DNA of 64,000 bases from Gemmatimonadota bacterium (GCA_022826565.1 JAJDUP010000020.1:1-64000); one strand, 5' to 3'. Positions 40,700 to 49,645 are shown, numbered from the stretch's first letter. The notes: a model not told the origin generated them from the letters alone. Numbers and translations are program-made.

Positions 40700-40885
40700 A
40701 GTCATTGGGCGGGCCGTGGTGGGGCGGGCCGAGTTGGTGCCGGGCCCCGCGTGACCGAGCTCCGGCGCGGCGAGGAGCCACGTCGCGGCCTCCGCATCGC
40801 CCTCAACGGCCCTCTCCCTCAAGGTGTCTTCAAGTGGAGGCGCAGGTTCGCACGCGGTGCAGGCGACGAGCAGCAACGCCGGCAT
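40679..40885 (-). CDS. Possible small lipoprotein
   Basis: A 68-aa reading frame with a short hydrophobic start and an apparent lipobox (MPALLLVACTACEP), followed by LRERAVEGDAEAATWLLAA, which resembles one ankyrin-like helix pair. It ends inside the 28-bp palindrome. The ORF track gives a longer start (40963). No ribosome binding site or homologue was recognised; it may be a remnant of a larger ankyrin-type lipoprotein or a chance ORF. Confidence 0.25.
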   Translation of the reverse strand: MPALLLVACTACEPAPPLEDTLRERAVEGDAEAATWLLAAPELGHAGPGTNSARPTTARPMTAITMIS

Positions 40886-41163
40886 CGCAGCCCGCCTGCA
40901 TTCCCGAAGAGGCGCTATTACCGTCCCCTTGACCGATGCTGTCCGTGGAAGTGAAACCGTCATCCCCCGAAGAATCGTGCCGGAAGGACCAACGACTCCG
41001 CCCCTGGGCGGGAGCAGGTCTTCTTGGCCCGCCCGCGCGGCGCTATCGTCAAGGTGGAGACCGGCCGGGATCGGCGGGTCAGATCTCTGCCGGGGCGGTC
41101 AATGATCAATCGGACGGCGATGTGGACGTGGCTGCTCGCGACGACTTCGGCCTGCGCGGACCG

Positions 41164-43605
41164 ATGACGCTCCTCGCAGCTGTCGTGCTCGCGTCGCTGG
41201 GACCGGGCCCCGCCGCGGCGATGACCGAGTCCCCGGCCGGGGCCCAGCAGGACATCCTCGCGCCCCGCCCCGACCGGCCCACGCCGGGCAGCACCCCGGC
41301 GGCGGTGGTCTATAGTGGCCTCGAAGGCCAGATCGACATCGCCGCTCCCCGCGCCGCCGACCCGGATATCGCCATCGACGGACGCCTCGACGACGCCGCG
41401 TGGTCCGAGGCCGCCCTCCTCACGGGCTTCTCCCAGTTCGACCCGACCGAGGGGATTCCTGCCACGCAGGAGACCGAAGTGCTGCTCCTCATTTCGGAGG
41501 ACGCCATCTACTTCGGCGTCCGCGCCTTCGACGACAATCCGGGCGGCATCCGCGCAACGCTGGGCGAACGCGACACCTTCTACCGCACCGACGACTACAT
41601 CCAGTTCGTCCTCGACACCTTCAACGACCAGCGCCAGGCGTATTCGATCGTGGCGAACCCGCTGGGGGTGCAGCAGGACGGCCTGTGGATAGAGGGCAGG
41701 GTGGGGCGCTTCGGGCGCAACTTCGGTCCCCCGATCGACTGGAATCCCGATTTCGTCTGGGACTCCGAGGGCCGGGTGGAGGACTGGGGGTACGCGCTCG
41801 AGGTCAGGATCCCCTTCAAGAGCATCCGCTTTCCGGAGTCGAACGACCAGGAGTGGGGGCTGCAGGTCTTCCGCAAGATCCAGCGGACCGGCTTCGACGA
41901 GTCGTGGGCGCCGGTCACCAAGGACGTCGCCAACCGCCTCACGCTCTCGGGTTCGCTGAGCGGGCTGCGCGACCTCGAACGCGGCCTCTTCCTGGAGCTT
42001 AACCCTGTCCTCACCGGGACGCGCCAGGGGACCTATGACGCAGGCGCAAAGGCATTCGAACGGGAGCCGGTGAGCGGAGAATTCGGCTTGAACGCCAAGT
42101 ACGGCCTCACCTCCAACCTTACGCTCGACGCCACCTACAACCCCGACTTCAGCCAGGTCGAGGCCGACGCCGGGCAGATCGCGGTCAACGAGCGGTTCGC
42201 GCTGTTTTTCGAGGAGAAGCGGCCGTTCTTCCTGGAGGGCACCGAGATCTTCACGATGCCGAAGAACCTGGTCTACACCCGTAGCGTCATCAATCCGGTG
42301 GCGGGGGCGAAGCTGTCGGGGAAGGTGGGCGGCTTCCAGCTGGGATACCTGGGGGCGGTCGACGAGGTCGGCGGCTCCGGCGATCTGATGGAGAGGCCGG
42401 TGGTCAACCTGCTGCGGGCCCGGCGGGACCTTGGCAGCGCATCCACGCTGGGGATGGTGTACACCGACCGCACCACCAATGGCGACGAATTCAACCGCAT
42501 GCTCGGCTTCGACGGCCGGTTCGTGATGGCGCGCCGCTACACGCTCACGGTGATCGGCGCGGGGAGCCGCACCGCGACGACCGGCTCCGACGCCGAGACT
42601 GGGAGCTATCTGTCGCTGCAGTTCCAGCGCGCCAGCCCCACGCTCACCTTCAACCTCGACCTCGAGGACGTGGCCCACGGATTCGACGCGGCCAGCGGAC
42701 TGATTCCGCGCGTGGGGGACACGCGCCTGCAGTCGCGTCTCGAATACAACTTCCGTGGCGAGCCCGGCGCGCTGGTGGAACAGTTCCGGCCCGGCTTCGA
42801 CGCCTCGTTCTTCTGGGACCACGACTCGTTCTGGGGGCGCGAGGTGTTCGAGGAAGCCGAGGTCCGCTACGGGGTCACCACGTCGTTCCGCAACAACATC
42901 ACCGTGCTGCTGGCCGCCACCGCCAGGCGCTACGATTTCGGCGCCGTGGACTACGACGGGCTTTTCGTCGACGACGGCCGGGGCGGGGAGGTCGCCTTCG
43001 TGGCCGACCAGGATCCGTTCGGTCTCCTGCATGGGGTCGGCGGCTTCTTCTGGGTCAACAGCTGGGACAAGCTGCGCGGGCGGGTCCGCTGGGGCTACAG
43101 CCAGGACGCCGTCTTCGACCTTCGCTACGGTGTGCCGATCGAGGTGGGCACCGGCTGGGACGCGGACATCGCGGCGTACGCCTACCCCACGCGCCACCTG
43201 TCGGCCGAGCTCGGCCTGCGCTACCAGAGCCTGGCGCGGGAGAGCGACGGCACCCTCGCGCTGGAGGCGGTGATCCCGCGCATCAAGACCCAGTACCAGT
43301 TCAACCGGGCGCTCTTTCTGCGCGCGATCGTCGAGTACGGGGCCCAGATGCGCCGCGACCTGGTCGACCCGGTGACGGGCCGGCCGCTGCTGGGGTGCAG
43401 CTCGGGGGACTGCTCGCTCCGCAGCGGCTCCGACGCCAACGACTTCGGGATCGAGACCCTGCTCAGCTACGAGCCCACCCCGGGCACGGTGTTCTTTGTG
43501 GGCTATTCACGGCAGATGGAGGACACCGAGCGGCTGCGGTTCCGGGACGTGCGGCCTACCGCGGACGGGCTGTTCGCGAAGGTGAGCTACAGGTTCAGGC
43601 GGTAG
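41164..43605 (+). CDS. DUF5916 outer-membrane protein with N-terminal carbohydrate-binding-like domain
   Basis: 813 aa from ATG 41164, where a signal sequence starts (MTLLAAVVLASLGPGPAAA). The N-terminal CBM9-like/DOMON region (~45-230) has DGRLDDAAWSEA and DYIQFVLDTFNDQRQAYSI. The DUF5916 C-terminal part (~250-813) is a predicted outer-membrane beta-barrel with alternating strands and a terminal aromatic motif (KVSYRFRR). GTG starts further upstream would add charged residues and are possible. Such proteins are frequent in Gemmatimonadota and Bacteroidota next to peptidases; the substrate is unknown. A 21-codon ORF ends on its start codon. Confidence 0.85.
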   Translation: MTLLAAVVLASLGPGPAAAMTESPAGAQQDILAPRPDRPTPGSTPAAVVYSGLEGQIDIAAPRAADPDIAIDGRLDDAAWSEAALLTGFSQFDPTEGIPATQETEVLLLISEDAIYFGVRAFDDNPGGIRATLGERDTFYRTDDYIQFVLDTFNDQRQAYSIVANPLGVQQDGLWIEGRVGRFGRNFGPPIDWNPDFVWDSEGRVEDWGYALEVRIPFKSIRFPESNDQEWGLQVFRKIQRTGFDESWAPVTKDVANRLTLSGSLSGLRDLERGLFLELNPVLTGTRQGTYDAGAKAFEREPVSGEFGLNAKYGLTSNLTLDATYNPDFSQVEADAGQIAVNERFALFFEEKRPFFLEGTEIFTMPKNLVYTRSVINPVAGAKLSGKVGGFQLGYLGAVDEVGGSGDLMERPVVNLLRARRDLGSASTLGMVYTDRTTNGDEFNRMLGFDGRFVMARRYTLTVIGAGSRTATTGSDAETGSYLSLQFQRASPTLTFNLDLEDVAHGFDAASGLIPRVGDTRLQSRLEYNFRGEPGALVEQFRPGFDASFFWDHDSFWGREVFEEAEVRYGVTTSFRNNITVLLAATARRYDFGAVDYDGLFVDDGRGGEVAFVADQDPFGLLHGVGGFFWVNSWDKLRGRVRWGYSQDAVFDLRYGVPIEVGTGWDADIAAYAYPTRHLSAELGLRYQSLARESDGTLALEAVIPRIKTQYQFNRALFLRAIVEYGAQMRRDLVDPVTGRPLLGCSSGDCSLRSGSDANDFGIETLLSYEPTPGTVFFVGYSRQMEDTERLRFRDVRPTADGLFAKVSYRFRR

Positions 43606-43664
43606 CGGCGCGAGCCGTCGCTGAAGCCCCGAATACGTTTCAGCTGGAACGTTCCCGCGCGCCC

Positions 43665-44150
43665 TCAGCCCCCGGCGCCCGCCTTCCGCAGCGCCTCGAT
43701 GTCGATCTTCCCCATAGTGAGCAGCGCTTCCATCACGCGCTTCGGGTCGGCGCTCATCAGCTCCCCCATGTTTGCCGGGACCACCTGCCACGACACCCCG
43801 AAGCGGTCGTTGAGCCAGCCGCAGTAGCCCTCCTCGCCACCGTCCGAGAGCGCGGCCCAGTAGTGGTCGATCTCGTCCCGCGACTCGCAGTTCACCACGA
43901 AGGAGATCGCGGGCGTGAACTTGAACATGGGACCGCCGTCGATCCCCTGGAACGACCGCCCGGCAAGCTCGAAGACCACGAACGCGTTGTCCTTGGCCGG
44001 GCCCGCGCCGACCGTCGAGACCTCCAGGATCCGCGAGCCGGGGAAGAGCGAGACGTAGAACTCGGCGGCCTCGACGGCCCGGTCCTCGAACCAGAGGCAG
44101 GTTCCGATGCGGTTCGGCGCGGCGGTGGCGGTGTGGTCAACCCTGGGCAT
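43665..44150 (-). CDS. PhnB/3-demethylubiquinone-like VOC-fold protein
   Basis: 161 aa of the glyoxalase/vicinal-oxygen-chelate fold, in the branch named after 3-demethylubiquinone-9 methyltransferase (PhnB-like). Motifs: TCLWFEDRAVEAAEFYVSLF, GSRILEVS and the C-terminal YCGWLNDRFGVSWQVVP. The family has no established single reaction. It overlaps the SDR gene by 14 nt, so the pair is co-transcribed with the upstream S9 peptidase. Confidence 0.85.
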   Translation of the reverse strand: MPRVDHTATAAPNRIGTCLWFEDRAVEAAEFYVSLFPGSRILEVSTVGAGPAKDNAFVVFELAGRSFQGIDGGPMFKFTPAISFVVNCESRDEIDHYWAALSDGGEEGYCGWLNDRFGVSWQVVPANMGELMSADPKRVMEALLTMGKIDIEALRKAGAGG

Positions 44151-45099
44151 CGTTGCTTTCTCCGTTGGTTTGCGTCTGGTCCAATCTAACCCCCGTCCAC
44201 TCCAGGCTCCGGTCCCACAATTCTTGCGCCAGCCGCTCGTCCCGGGCCTGCTCGCCCGGCACGGCCTCTTCCTCGATGTCGAAGTACCGTCCGCTAACCT
44301 CGTCGCGCGCGGGATCCCGGAGGAGGTTCATCACCGCCGCACCCCCGACATCCGGCTTGTCCATGAACCAGGTGAAGGGGCGGATCAGGAGGCGCACCAC
44401 CGCCGGCGTCTTCTTCCAGATCTCGGTGGCGAGCACGCCGGGGTGGACCGCGTTGGCGGTGATGCCGCGCCCGCCCCACCGCCGCACGGATTCGGTGGTG
44501 AAGAGGATGTTGGCGAGCTTCGAGTCGCCGTAGGCAATCAGGCCGCCGCGCCAGGCGCGTCCCCGGGCGATGTCGTCCAGGTCCGCGCGCTTCAGGTCGC
44601 CGTGCCGGTGGCCCTTCGAGCTGACGTTCACGATGCGCCCACGTCCCGCTTCCAGGCGCTCGACGAGGACGTGGGTGAGGAGGAAGTGGCCGAGGTGATT
44701 CGTGGCGAAGGTCAGTTCGAAGCCGTCGCGGGACATCACGCAGCGCGCCCGCGAGATGCCCGCGTTGTTCACGAGGATGTCGATGGCGGGGAGGCGGGCG
44801 GCGATGCGGTCGGCGGCCGCGCGGACGTCGTCCAGGCTCGACATGTCGGCGAGCTCGAGTGCAACGTCGGGCCCGCCGCCCTCGCAAGACATCCCCGGCG
44901 AAGCCTCGCCGGAGCGTTCCATGCCGGCCGCCACCATGCCCCGCAGTTCCGCAAGCGCCTGCTCACCCCGCTCGCGGCTGCGGCAGATCATCGTGACATG
45001 GACGCCCGCGCCGAGGAGCATCTCGGTGGCCGAACGGCCGACGCCGGAATTGGCGCCGGTGACGACCGCGACCTGTCCCTTCAGCGTACCGGCGCTCAC
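44137..45099 (-). CDS. Short-chain dehydrogenase/reductase, retinol-dehydrogenase-like
   Basis: 320 aa from GTG 45099 (MSAGTLKGQVAVVTGAN), whose last bases overlap the stop of the upstream S9 peptidase (GTGA). NAD(P) motif TGANSGVGRS, NNAG in VNNAGIS, catalytic Ser in NVSSKGH, YGDSK for the YxxxK pair. Length and motifs fit the WWOX/retinol dehydrogenase branch, whose bacterial substrates are unknown. An insert of ~20 residues (around MVAAGMERSGEASPGMSCEG) sits after the second strand. The ORF-track entry is extended upstream out of frame through the peptidase. Confidence 0.9.
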   Translation of the reverse strand: MSAGTLKGQVAVVTGANSGVGRSATEMLLGAGVHVTMICRSRERGEQALAELRGMVAAGMERSGEASPGMSCEGGGPDVALELADMSSLDDVRAAADRIAARLPAIDILVNNAGISRARCVMSRDGFELTFATNHLGHFLLTHVLVERLEAGRGRIVNVSSKGHRHGDLKRADLDDIARGRAWRGGLIAYGDSKLANILFTTESVRRWGGRGITANAVHPGVLATEIWKKTPAVVRLLIRPFTWFMDKPDVGGAAVMNLLRDPARDEVSGRYFDIEEEAVPGEQARDERLAQELWDRSLEWTGVRLDQTQTNGESNDAQG

Positions 45100-47378
45100 T
45101 GTCCTTGCGACACCGGCTTCGCCTCCTCCCCGAAGTGCTCCGCGAACCAGTCGAACATGCGCTGCCAGTGGTCCGCGAAGTCGGCCGCCGTGCTCGCGCG
45201 CCCGGCCCCATGGCCTCCCGCCGTGTAGTGCACCCACACGACCTCCTTCCCCAGGCGGCGCAGCGCATAGTACATCTCGCGCTGGTTGGTCGCCGGCACG
45301 TTCCAGTCGCCCTCGCCGGAGAGCATCAGCAGCGGCGTCTCGATCCGGTCGGCGAACATGACCGCCGAGTGCTCGATGTACTTGTGCGGCTGCTCCCATA
45401 GCGTGGCGCCGATCCGGTCCTGCCCGACCTCGGCCGCCGCGTAGTTGCGCGTCGTGATCTTCGGCGAGTCGCCCAGGAAGGAGATGATGTTGACCTTCCC
45501 GGAAACATTTGCCGCCGCGGCGAAGCGGTCGGTCTGCGTGATCAGCAGGTTGGTCGCGTAGCCGCCGTAGCTCTGCCCGTAGACGCCCACCTTGTCCGGG
45601 TCGACCAGTCCGCGCTCGATGATCTTGTTGATCGCGTTCGGCACGGCCTTCATCCACGCCTCGCCGGGGAAGCCCTCCTCGAAGCGCACCGACGGGCGGA
45701 ACCCGAACCACCCCTGCGCGGTGATCAGGTTCATGTTCTCGTTGAAGCCGTTGTCGAAGAACTGTTCGTAGATCTCGGCCACGAGGGGGTAGGTGCGCCC
45801 GGGCTCGTAGCCGGCCGGGTAGTAGAGGATGCCGTAGAGGGTGTTGCCGTCGACGTCCAGGAATTCGATGAGCTCACTGCGGGTGAGCGCGACGTTGTCG
45901 AGTTGGGGGTTGGAGGTGGTGAGCCGGCGGGGCGCGGACAGGTCGCCGCGGGCAGCCCAGATCTCGTCGGGGTGGTCGCCGTCGGACATGGTGTAGACGA
46001 TGGTGCCGCCGTCGTCGGAGATGTTCCAGGAGCGGTAGAGGTTGCTGTCGAGGGCGAGGGTCTCGGTAGCGCCGGTGGTGGTGTCGAGGCGCTCCAGGCC
46101 GCGCTGCCAGCGGTCCCGGGCGGATTGGCTGAAGTAGAGGTGGCGGCCGTCGTCGCTCCAGCCCTGGACCTGGCGGCGGGGGCGGGTATCGTCGTCGTCC
46201 TCGAGTTCCAGGAGGGTGCGGAGGTCGGCGCTGCCGAGGTCGAGGAGGTGCCAGGCGTCCTGGGAGGTCAGGAGGAGCGCGTCGCCGGATGGACTCCAGC
46301 GCTCGACGGAGAAGCGGATGCGGGTGGAGTCGGCGACGGCGTCATCGCCCGCCTCGCCCTCTTCGGTGTCCGGCGGATCTCCGCGATGATCAGCCGTCAC
46401 ATCCACCGCTTCGTCCTCCCCGAGCCGCCGTACGTACACGGATCCGTCATCCGCATACGCGAACGCGTCACGCGCATCGTTCCAAGTCACGTTCATCCGC
46501 TCCTCGCCCGTGTCCCGCAACGACTCCGGCTCGCTGCCCTCCGCGAGCGCCAGCCGGAAGAGTTCGTACTCGGTCCCGTCCCGCCGCGTGTACGAGGTCT
46601 TCGTGCGCGTCGCCGTCGAATACGTGATGTAGGACCCGTCCTCCGAGAATCCCGCGCCGGCCGGCGTCACGCCGCTCAGTATCTGCCGCACGTCGCCGTT
46701 GTCCAGGGCGATGAGGGCGGTGATCTGGCGTGCGGCGATGTTCCTCACGCGGTCCCAGGCCAGGAAATCGTTGCGGGAATCCTGCACGATGACCGGCGCC
46801 TCGGTCAGCGCGACGAAGGCCGCGCGAGCCTCGTCGGCCCAGCCGGCGGGACGCAGCCCGACCAGCACGCTCTCGCCATCGGGAGCCCACTCGAGCGGCG
46901 ACGACGACGCGATCTGCATGTCGGTGCCGAGGGCGACCGTCTCGGCGCGGCCCGTGTTCGCATCGAAGATCCTGAGCACGTACGCACCCTCCTCGACGGC
47001 GAAGTACGCCAGCCGATCCCCATCAGGCGACCACGCGAAGCCGCGCAGTTGTGCCGGCTCCTCGTGCACCCACGTGCGCTCCCCGCTCCGCGTGTCGATC
47101 ACCATCAGCCGCGTGGAAACGGGGGAGATGTACGTGGGGTCGCCGTAGCGCTGATGGTCGACATCGGTGCGGTCGCGCCGCGTGCGAACGGTCGCGGCGA
47201 CGCGGGCGCCGTCGTCGGTCACCGCCGCGATGCTCACGAGGTTGACGTCGAGGGCGATCTCCGTCGTGAAGGGGCGCTGCTGGGGTTGGGCGGGGAGGGG
47301 GGTGGCGGCAGTGAGAGCGAGGGCACCGGCAAAGCCGGCGATAAGGGGGAGCGGGGAGGGGTGTTGGCGACCTGGCAT
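45096..47378 (-). CDS. Secreted S9-family (prolyl oligopeptidase/DPP-like) serine peptidase
   Basis: 760 aa from ATG 47378, with AGGAG about 10 nt upstream and a signal sequence (LIAGFAGALALTAATPLPAQ). The ORF-track start adds 61 unconserved residues. An N-terminal beta-propeller (~30-480) precedes the hydrolase domain. Triad: Ser603 in GQSYGGY, Asp in SGEGDWNVPA, His in TAGGHGAGR. GxSYGGY is the standard S9 elbow, unlike the GCSGG of the S9 peptidase at 38.5 kb. A TGTAATGT double box lies ~190 nt upstream. Confidence 0.94.
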   Translation of the reverse strand: MPGRQHPSPLPLIAGFAGALALTAATPLPAQPQQRPFTTEIALDVNLVSIAAVTDDGARVAATVRTRRDRTDVDHQRYGDPTYISPVSTRLMVIDTRSGERTWVHEEPAQLRGFAWSPDGDRLAYFAVEEGAYVLRIFDANTGRAETVALGTDMQIASSSPLEWAPDGESVLVGLRPAGWADEARAAFVALTEAPVIVQDSRNDFLAWDRVRNIAARQITALIALDNGDVRQILSGVTPAGAGFSEDGSYITYSTATRTKTSYTRRDGTEYELFRLALAEGSEPESLRDTGEERMNVTWNDARDAFAYADDGSVYVRRLGEDEAVDVTADHRGDPPDTEEGEAGDDAVADSTRIRFSVERWSPSGDALLLTSQDAWHLLDLGSADLRTLLELEDDDDTRPRRQVQGWSDDGRHLYFSQSARDRWQRGLERLDTTTGATETLALDSNLYRSWNISDDGGTIVYTMSDGDHPDEIWAARGDLSAPRRLTTSNPQLDNVALTRSELIEFLDVDGNTLYGILYYPAGYEPGRTYPLVAEIYEQFFDNGFNENMNLITAQGWFGFRPSVRFEEGFPGEAWMKAVPNAINKIIERGLVDPDKVGVYGQSYGGYATNLLITQTDRFAAAANVSGKVNIISFLGDSPKITTRNYAAAEVGQDRIGATLWEQPHKYIEHSAVMFADRIETPLLMLSGEGDWNVPATNQREMYYALRRLGKEVVWVHYTAGGHGAGRASTAADFADHWQRMFDWFAEHFGEEAKPVSQGQ

Positions 47379-47570
47379 GACGGCTTTGCTCCTTCGGGAG
47401 GTGGGACTGCGGCGGAACCTTAAGCCGTGCTGATGGGGAGCGAAAGCACGATGCGCCAGACTTGCAGGCTGCTTACGATGTCGCCGGGGCGCGCGAGCGG
47501 GAGGACGAGATACAGTTGGACCGCTATCGCCCGGAGGCAACGGTACCAGGATTGAACTCAACTCCAGAAA

Positions 47571-47608
47571 TGTAATGTAAACACGTCATGCTGTAATGTA
47601 TGCATTAC
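47571..47608. promoter_or_regulatory. TGTAATGT double box upstream of the S9 peptidase
   Basis: TGTAATGT occurs at 47571-47578 and 47592-47599, exactly 21 bp apart, followed by TGCATTAC (47601-47608), which forms an inverted repeat with the second copy. Same 8-mer and spacing as at 17351-17379. It covers the last codons of the 47586-48074 membrane gene and the spacer before the peptidase gene. Confidence 0.55.
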
Positions 47609-48074
47609 TTTTCTGCCGTCCCAAGGCGAGCATCCACAACCCCAAGGCTGTGACCACGAAGGACACCGCCCACACCCAGTAGCCGACCAGCAGATCCGCG
47701 ACGGCGTTTTCATCTGCCACCCAGATCGGCCAGTACAGGAGATTCAGCACGCCGGCGGCCCCCAGGACCAGCGGCAGCCACCGGCCGCCGACCAGCCGCC
47801 GCCTTGTCCACCTGGTGCGCAGGGTCGCCAGGCTGAAGAGCATCAGCAGATTGGTGAGGGCGCTCACCTTGCCGATCCGGTCTCCAAAGATCAATGCGTT
47901 CAGGAAGGCTTCCCACCCTGGTTCCGCGTTTCCTTCCACGACCCTGCCGGCCGAGTCGTCCGTCGAAGGTGGTGCGGGTCGCCCTTCGATGTAGGCGGGC
48001 AGGAGGAACGAGACGGCGAACACTGTCCACGCGGCGAACACCAGGCGCCGCCATTCCTTCTTGCCCAGCTTCAT
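47586..48074 (-). CDS. Small polytopic membrane protein of the padR cluster
   Basis: 162 aa from ATG 48074 (MKLGKKEWRRLVFAAW), four predicted membrane segments (~10-28, ~75-90, ~105-125, ~133-153). It resembles the C-terminal membrane part of the gene at 48629-49261 but lacks the N-terminal helical prefix. The ATG overlaps the stop of the upstream decayed paralogue (ATGA), so it is the last gene of the padR-led unit. Its last codons form part of the TGTAATGT double box. Function unknown. Confidence 0.65.
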   Translation of the reverse strand: MKLGKKEWRRLVFAAWTVFAVSFLLPAYIEGRPAPPSTDDSAGRVVEGNAEPGWEAFLNALIFGDRIGKVSALTNLLMLFSLATLRTRWTRRRLVGGRWLPLVLGAAGVLNLLYWPIWVADENAVADLLVGYWVWAVSFVVTALGLWMLALGRQKSNAYITA

Positions 48075-48612
48075 ACTAGCACCTCTTCCACTCTGGCCGA
48101 TGCCCACTCGCGGTTGCGGATCCGAAGGCCGATGGCAGCAAGTACAAACGAAAGGTGCCACATCCAGGCGCCTATGCCGAGAACCAGGCCAGACTCGCCG
48201 GCAGACCGGACGACAGCCAGGAGTCCAATCGCCACACCGAGCGAACCCGCAACGCCGAGGATCCGGCCCAGCCAACCGGCAACGCAAACGAAACCCCGAA
48301 CAATGACGGCGAAGTCACATTCAGCTTCATGACCTCCGAGCGGGCTGCCATTGCCCAGCCGGCCGCCATCCACCGCCGCCACGTCGACTTCCCGGCCCTG
48401 GCGAACTCCCTCGACAAATCCACCGCCCGGACGAGTTCTCCCCGCGCAATCGCCAGCGCCCGGGCCGGCCCCAGCGCCGGCTCCAACTCCATCTCCAGCT
48501 CCACGCGCGCCCTCAGATGGTCTTCCAACTCGTCGATCTCGCGCGGCGAAAGTGAGGACCGACGCTCCACCTCCTCACGCCACCGCCGCACCTCTTTCTC
48601 CGCCGCGAACAT
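48071..48612 (-). pseudogene. Decayed paralogue of the padR-cluster membrane protein
   Basis: The first ~75 codons from ATG 48612 match the helical prefix of the neighbour at 48629-49261 (IDELEDHLRARVELE versus VDELEDHLRARMELE; then REFARAGKSTW). After MAAGWAMAA the reading frame loses its membrane segment. The expected C-terminal part (GIGAWMWHLSFVLAAIGLRIRNREW) continues in another frame (ORF 48071-48382). About 60 residues of the middle are also missing, so a deletion with frameshift is more likely than a single base error. The frame-two stop overlaps the next start. Confidence 0.6.
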
Positions 48613-48628
48613 GAACTGCCTCCCGTCC

Positions 48629-49261
48629 TCAGACCGGTGCCCGCAGGACCCGCGCCGACACCCATCGGCGGGAACCGATCCAGAGACCCGCCGTCACCAG
48701 CAATTGCGAGGCCATCCAGGTCCAATATCCGATGAAGAAGCTGCCCTGCCGAATCATGTCGCCGACGACGATGGCGATGTTGCCGCGGATCAGTTCGTCC
48801 ATCCCGACAACGAGGAGATAAAAGGCTGCGGCGGTGTTGAGCCACACCAGTGCACGACTCCTTGAGGGATCCCCGCGCCGGGCGTCCCAGAGCGTCAGCA
48901 GCAGGGGCAGGCAGATTATCCAGCGTTCCCAGAAGACGTGATATCCGTAGCGGATCGTGAACTCCCCCAGGACCGGAAGGAAAACGGAAGCCGCGAACAG
49001 CGCCCACCCTGCGGCGACCAGCCCGCGCCACCTGGGCCGGCCCGCCTTCGCGAACTCCCGCGAAAGCACCTCCGCCTCTCCTAGTTCATCGCTGACGTTC
49101 CTGAACGCCCTGGCCGTAGCCATCCCTTCGTGCAGCTCCCGCTCCAGTTCCATTCGCGCGCGGAGATGATCCTCCAGTTCGTCGACTTCGCGCGCCGTGA
49201 GCCCGGTCTGTCGCTCCAGCCCTCTCCGCCAGCGAAGGATCGCCTCTTCCGTGTCAAACAC
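48629..49261 (-). CDS. Membrane protein with permease-prefix-like helical domain
   Basis: 210 aa. N-terminal amphipathic region (1-~75) with TAREVDELEDHLRARMELE and LSREFAKAGRPRW. This resembles the prefix domain found on PadR-linked permeases and HAAS-type sensors. About four membrane segments follow (~82-100, ~110-125, ~140-155, ~175-195). The start overlaps padR by 8 nt, so it is probably repressed by PadR. Function unknown; no ABC or MacB partner lies nearby. Confidence 0.7.
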   Translation of the reverse strand: MFDTEEAILRWRRGLERQTGLTAREVDELEDHLRARMELERELHEGMATARAFRNVSDELGEAEVLSREFAKAGRPRWRGLVAAGWALFAASVFLPVLGEFTIRYGYHVFWERWIICLPLLLTLWDARRGDPSRSRALVWLNTAAAFYLLVVGMDELIRGNIAIVVGDMIRQGSFFIGYWTWMASQLLVTAGLWIGSRRWVSARVLRAPV

Positions 49262-49595
49262 TCCCGCCTCCCCATGACGTCTCGAGCGCTCCGTGGACCA
49301 TGCGCCAGTTCTCCCGGTCGGTAACCAGCTGCCGTTTCCCGCGGGCCGTCAGCCGATAGTACTTCCGACGCCGTCCCTCGTCGGTGAGTTGCCAGCGGCC
49401 CTTGATCAGCCTGTCACGCTCAAGCCGGTGAAGGACCGGGTAGAGCATCCCGTCCGACCATTCCAGCCTACCGCCCGAAAGCAGCTTGACCTGCTTGAGG
49501 ATCTCGTACCCGTAGTTCTCGCCTCCCGCCAGGATGGACAGAACCATCGGGCGCGAGGACGCTGCGACGAGTCCTTTGGATACCGGTTTGTTCAC
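49254..49595 (-). CDS. PadR-family transcriptional regulator
   Basis: 113 aa winged-helix regulator: YGYEILKQVKLLS, LYPVLHRLERDRLIKG, GRRRKYYRLTARGKRQL. I chose GTG 49595 (MNKPVSKGL), which has GGAAAGGGG just upstream. The ORF-track start at 49637 would translate through the tandem repeat that probably is its operator. First gene of a minus-strand unit with the membrane proteins downstream; members of this family usually repress their own operon. Confidence 0.9.
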   Translation of the reverse strand: MNKPVSKGLVAASSRPMVLSILAGGENYGYEILKQVKLLSGGRLEWSDGMLYPVLHRLERDRLIKGRWQLTDEGRRRKYYRLTARGKRQLVTDRENWRMVHGALETSWGGGSV

Positions 49596-49611
49596 AACGC
49601 CCCTTTCCATA

Positions 49612-49645
49612 CCTTGATAATCAATGTACCTTGACATTCAATGTA
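49612..49645. promoter_or_regulatory. Tandem 17-bp repeat in front of padR
   Basis: CCTTGATAATCAATGTA (49612-49628) is followed without gap by CCTTGACATTCAATGTA (49629-49645), 15 of 17 identical. It starts 17 bp upstream of the padR GTG and about 105 bp before the divergent propeller gene. A likely PadR operator acting on both sides; inference. Confidence 0.65.

Larger units (their letters stand above)
40602..41163. other. 562-bp spacer between S9 peptidase and DUF5916 genes
   Basis: Holds a 28-bp near-perfect AT-rich palindrome (40672-40699), a possible small minus-strand lipoprotein ORF (40679-40885) and, just before the DUF5916 gene, a 21-codon ORF (41102-41167, MINRTAMWTWLLATTSACADR) whose TGA overlaps the DUF5916 ATG. 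Nothing else was recognised. Confidence 0.6.

Noticed and set aside
40960-43197. 745-aa antisense ORF across the DUF5916 gene
   Set aside because: Shadow of the plus-strand barrel gene, which has a signal sequence and family motifs.
48172-48612. Intact 146-aa protein
   Set aside because: Its second half loses all membrane segments present in the paralogues, which continue in another frame; treated as a pseudogene.
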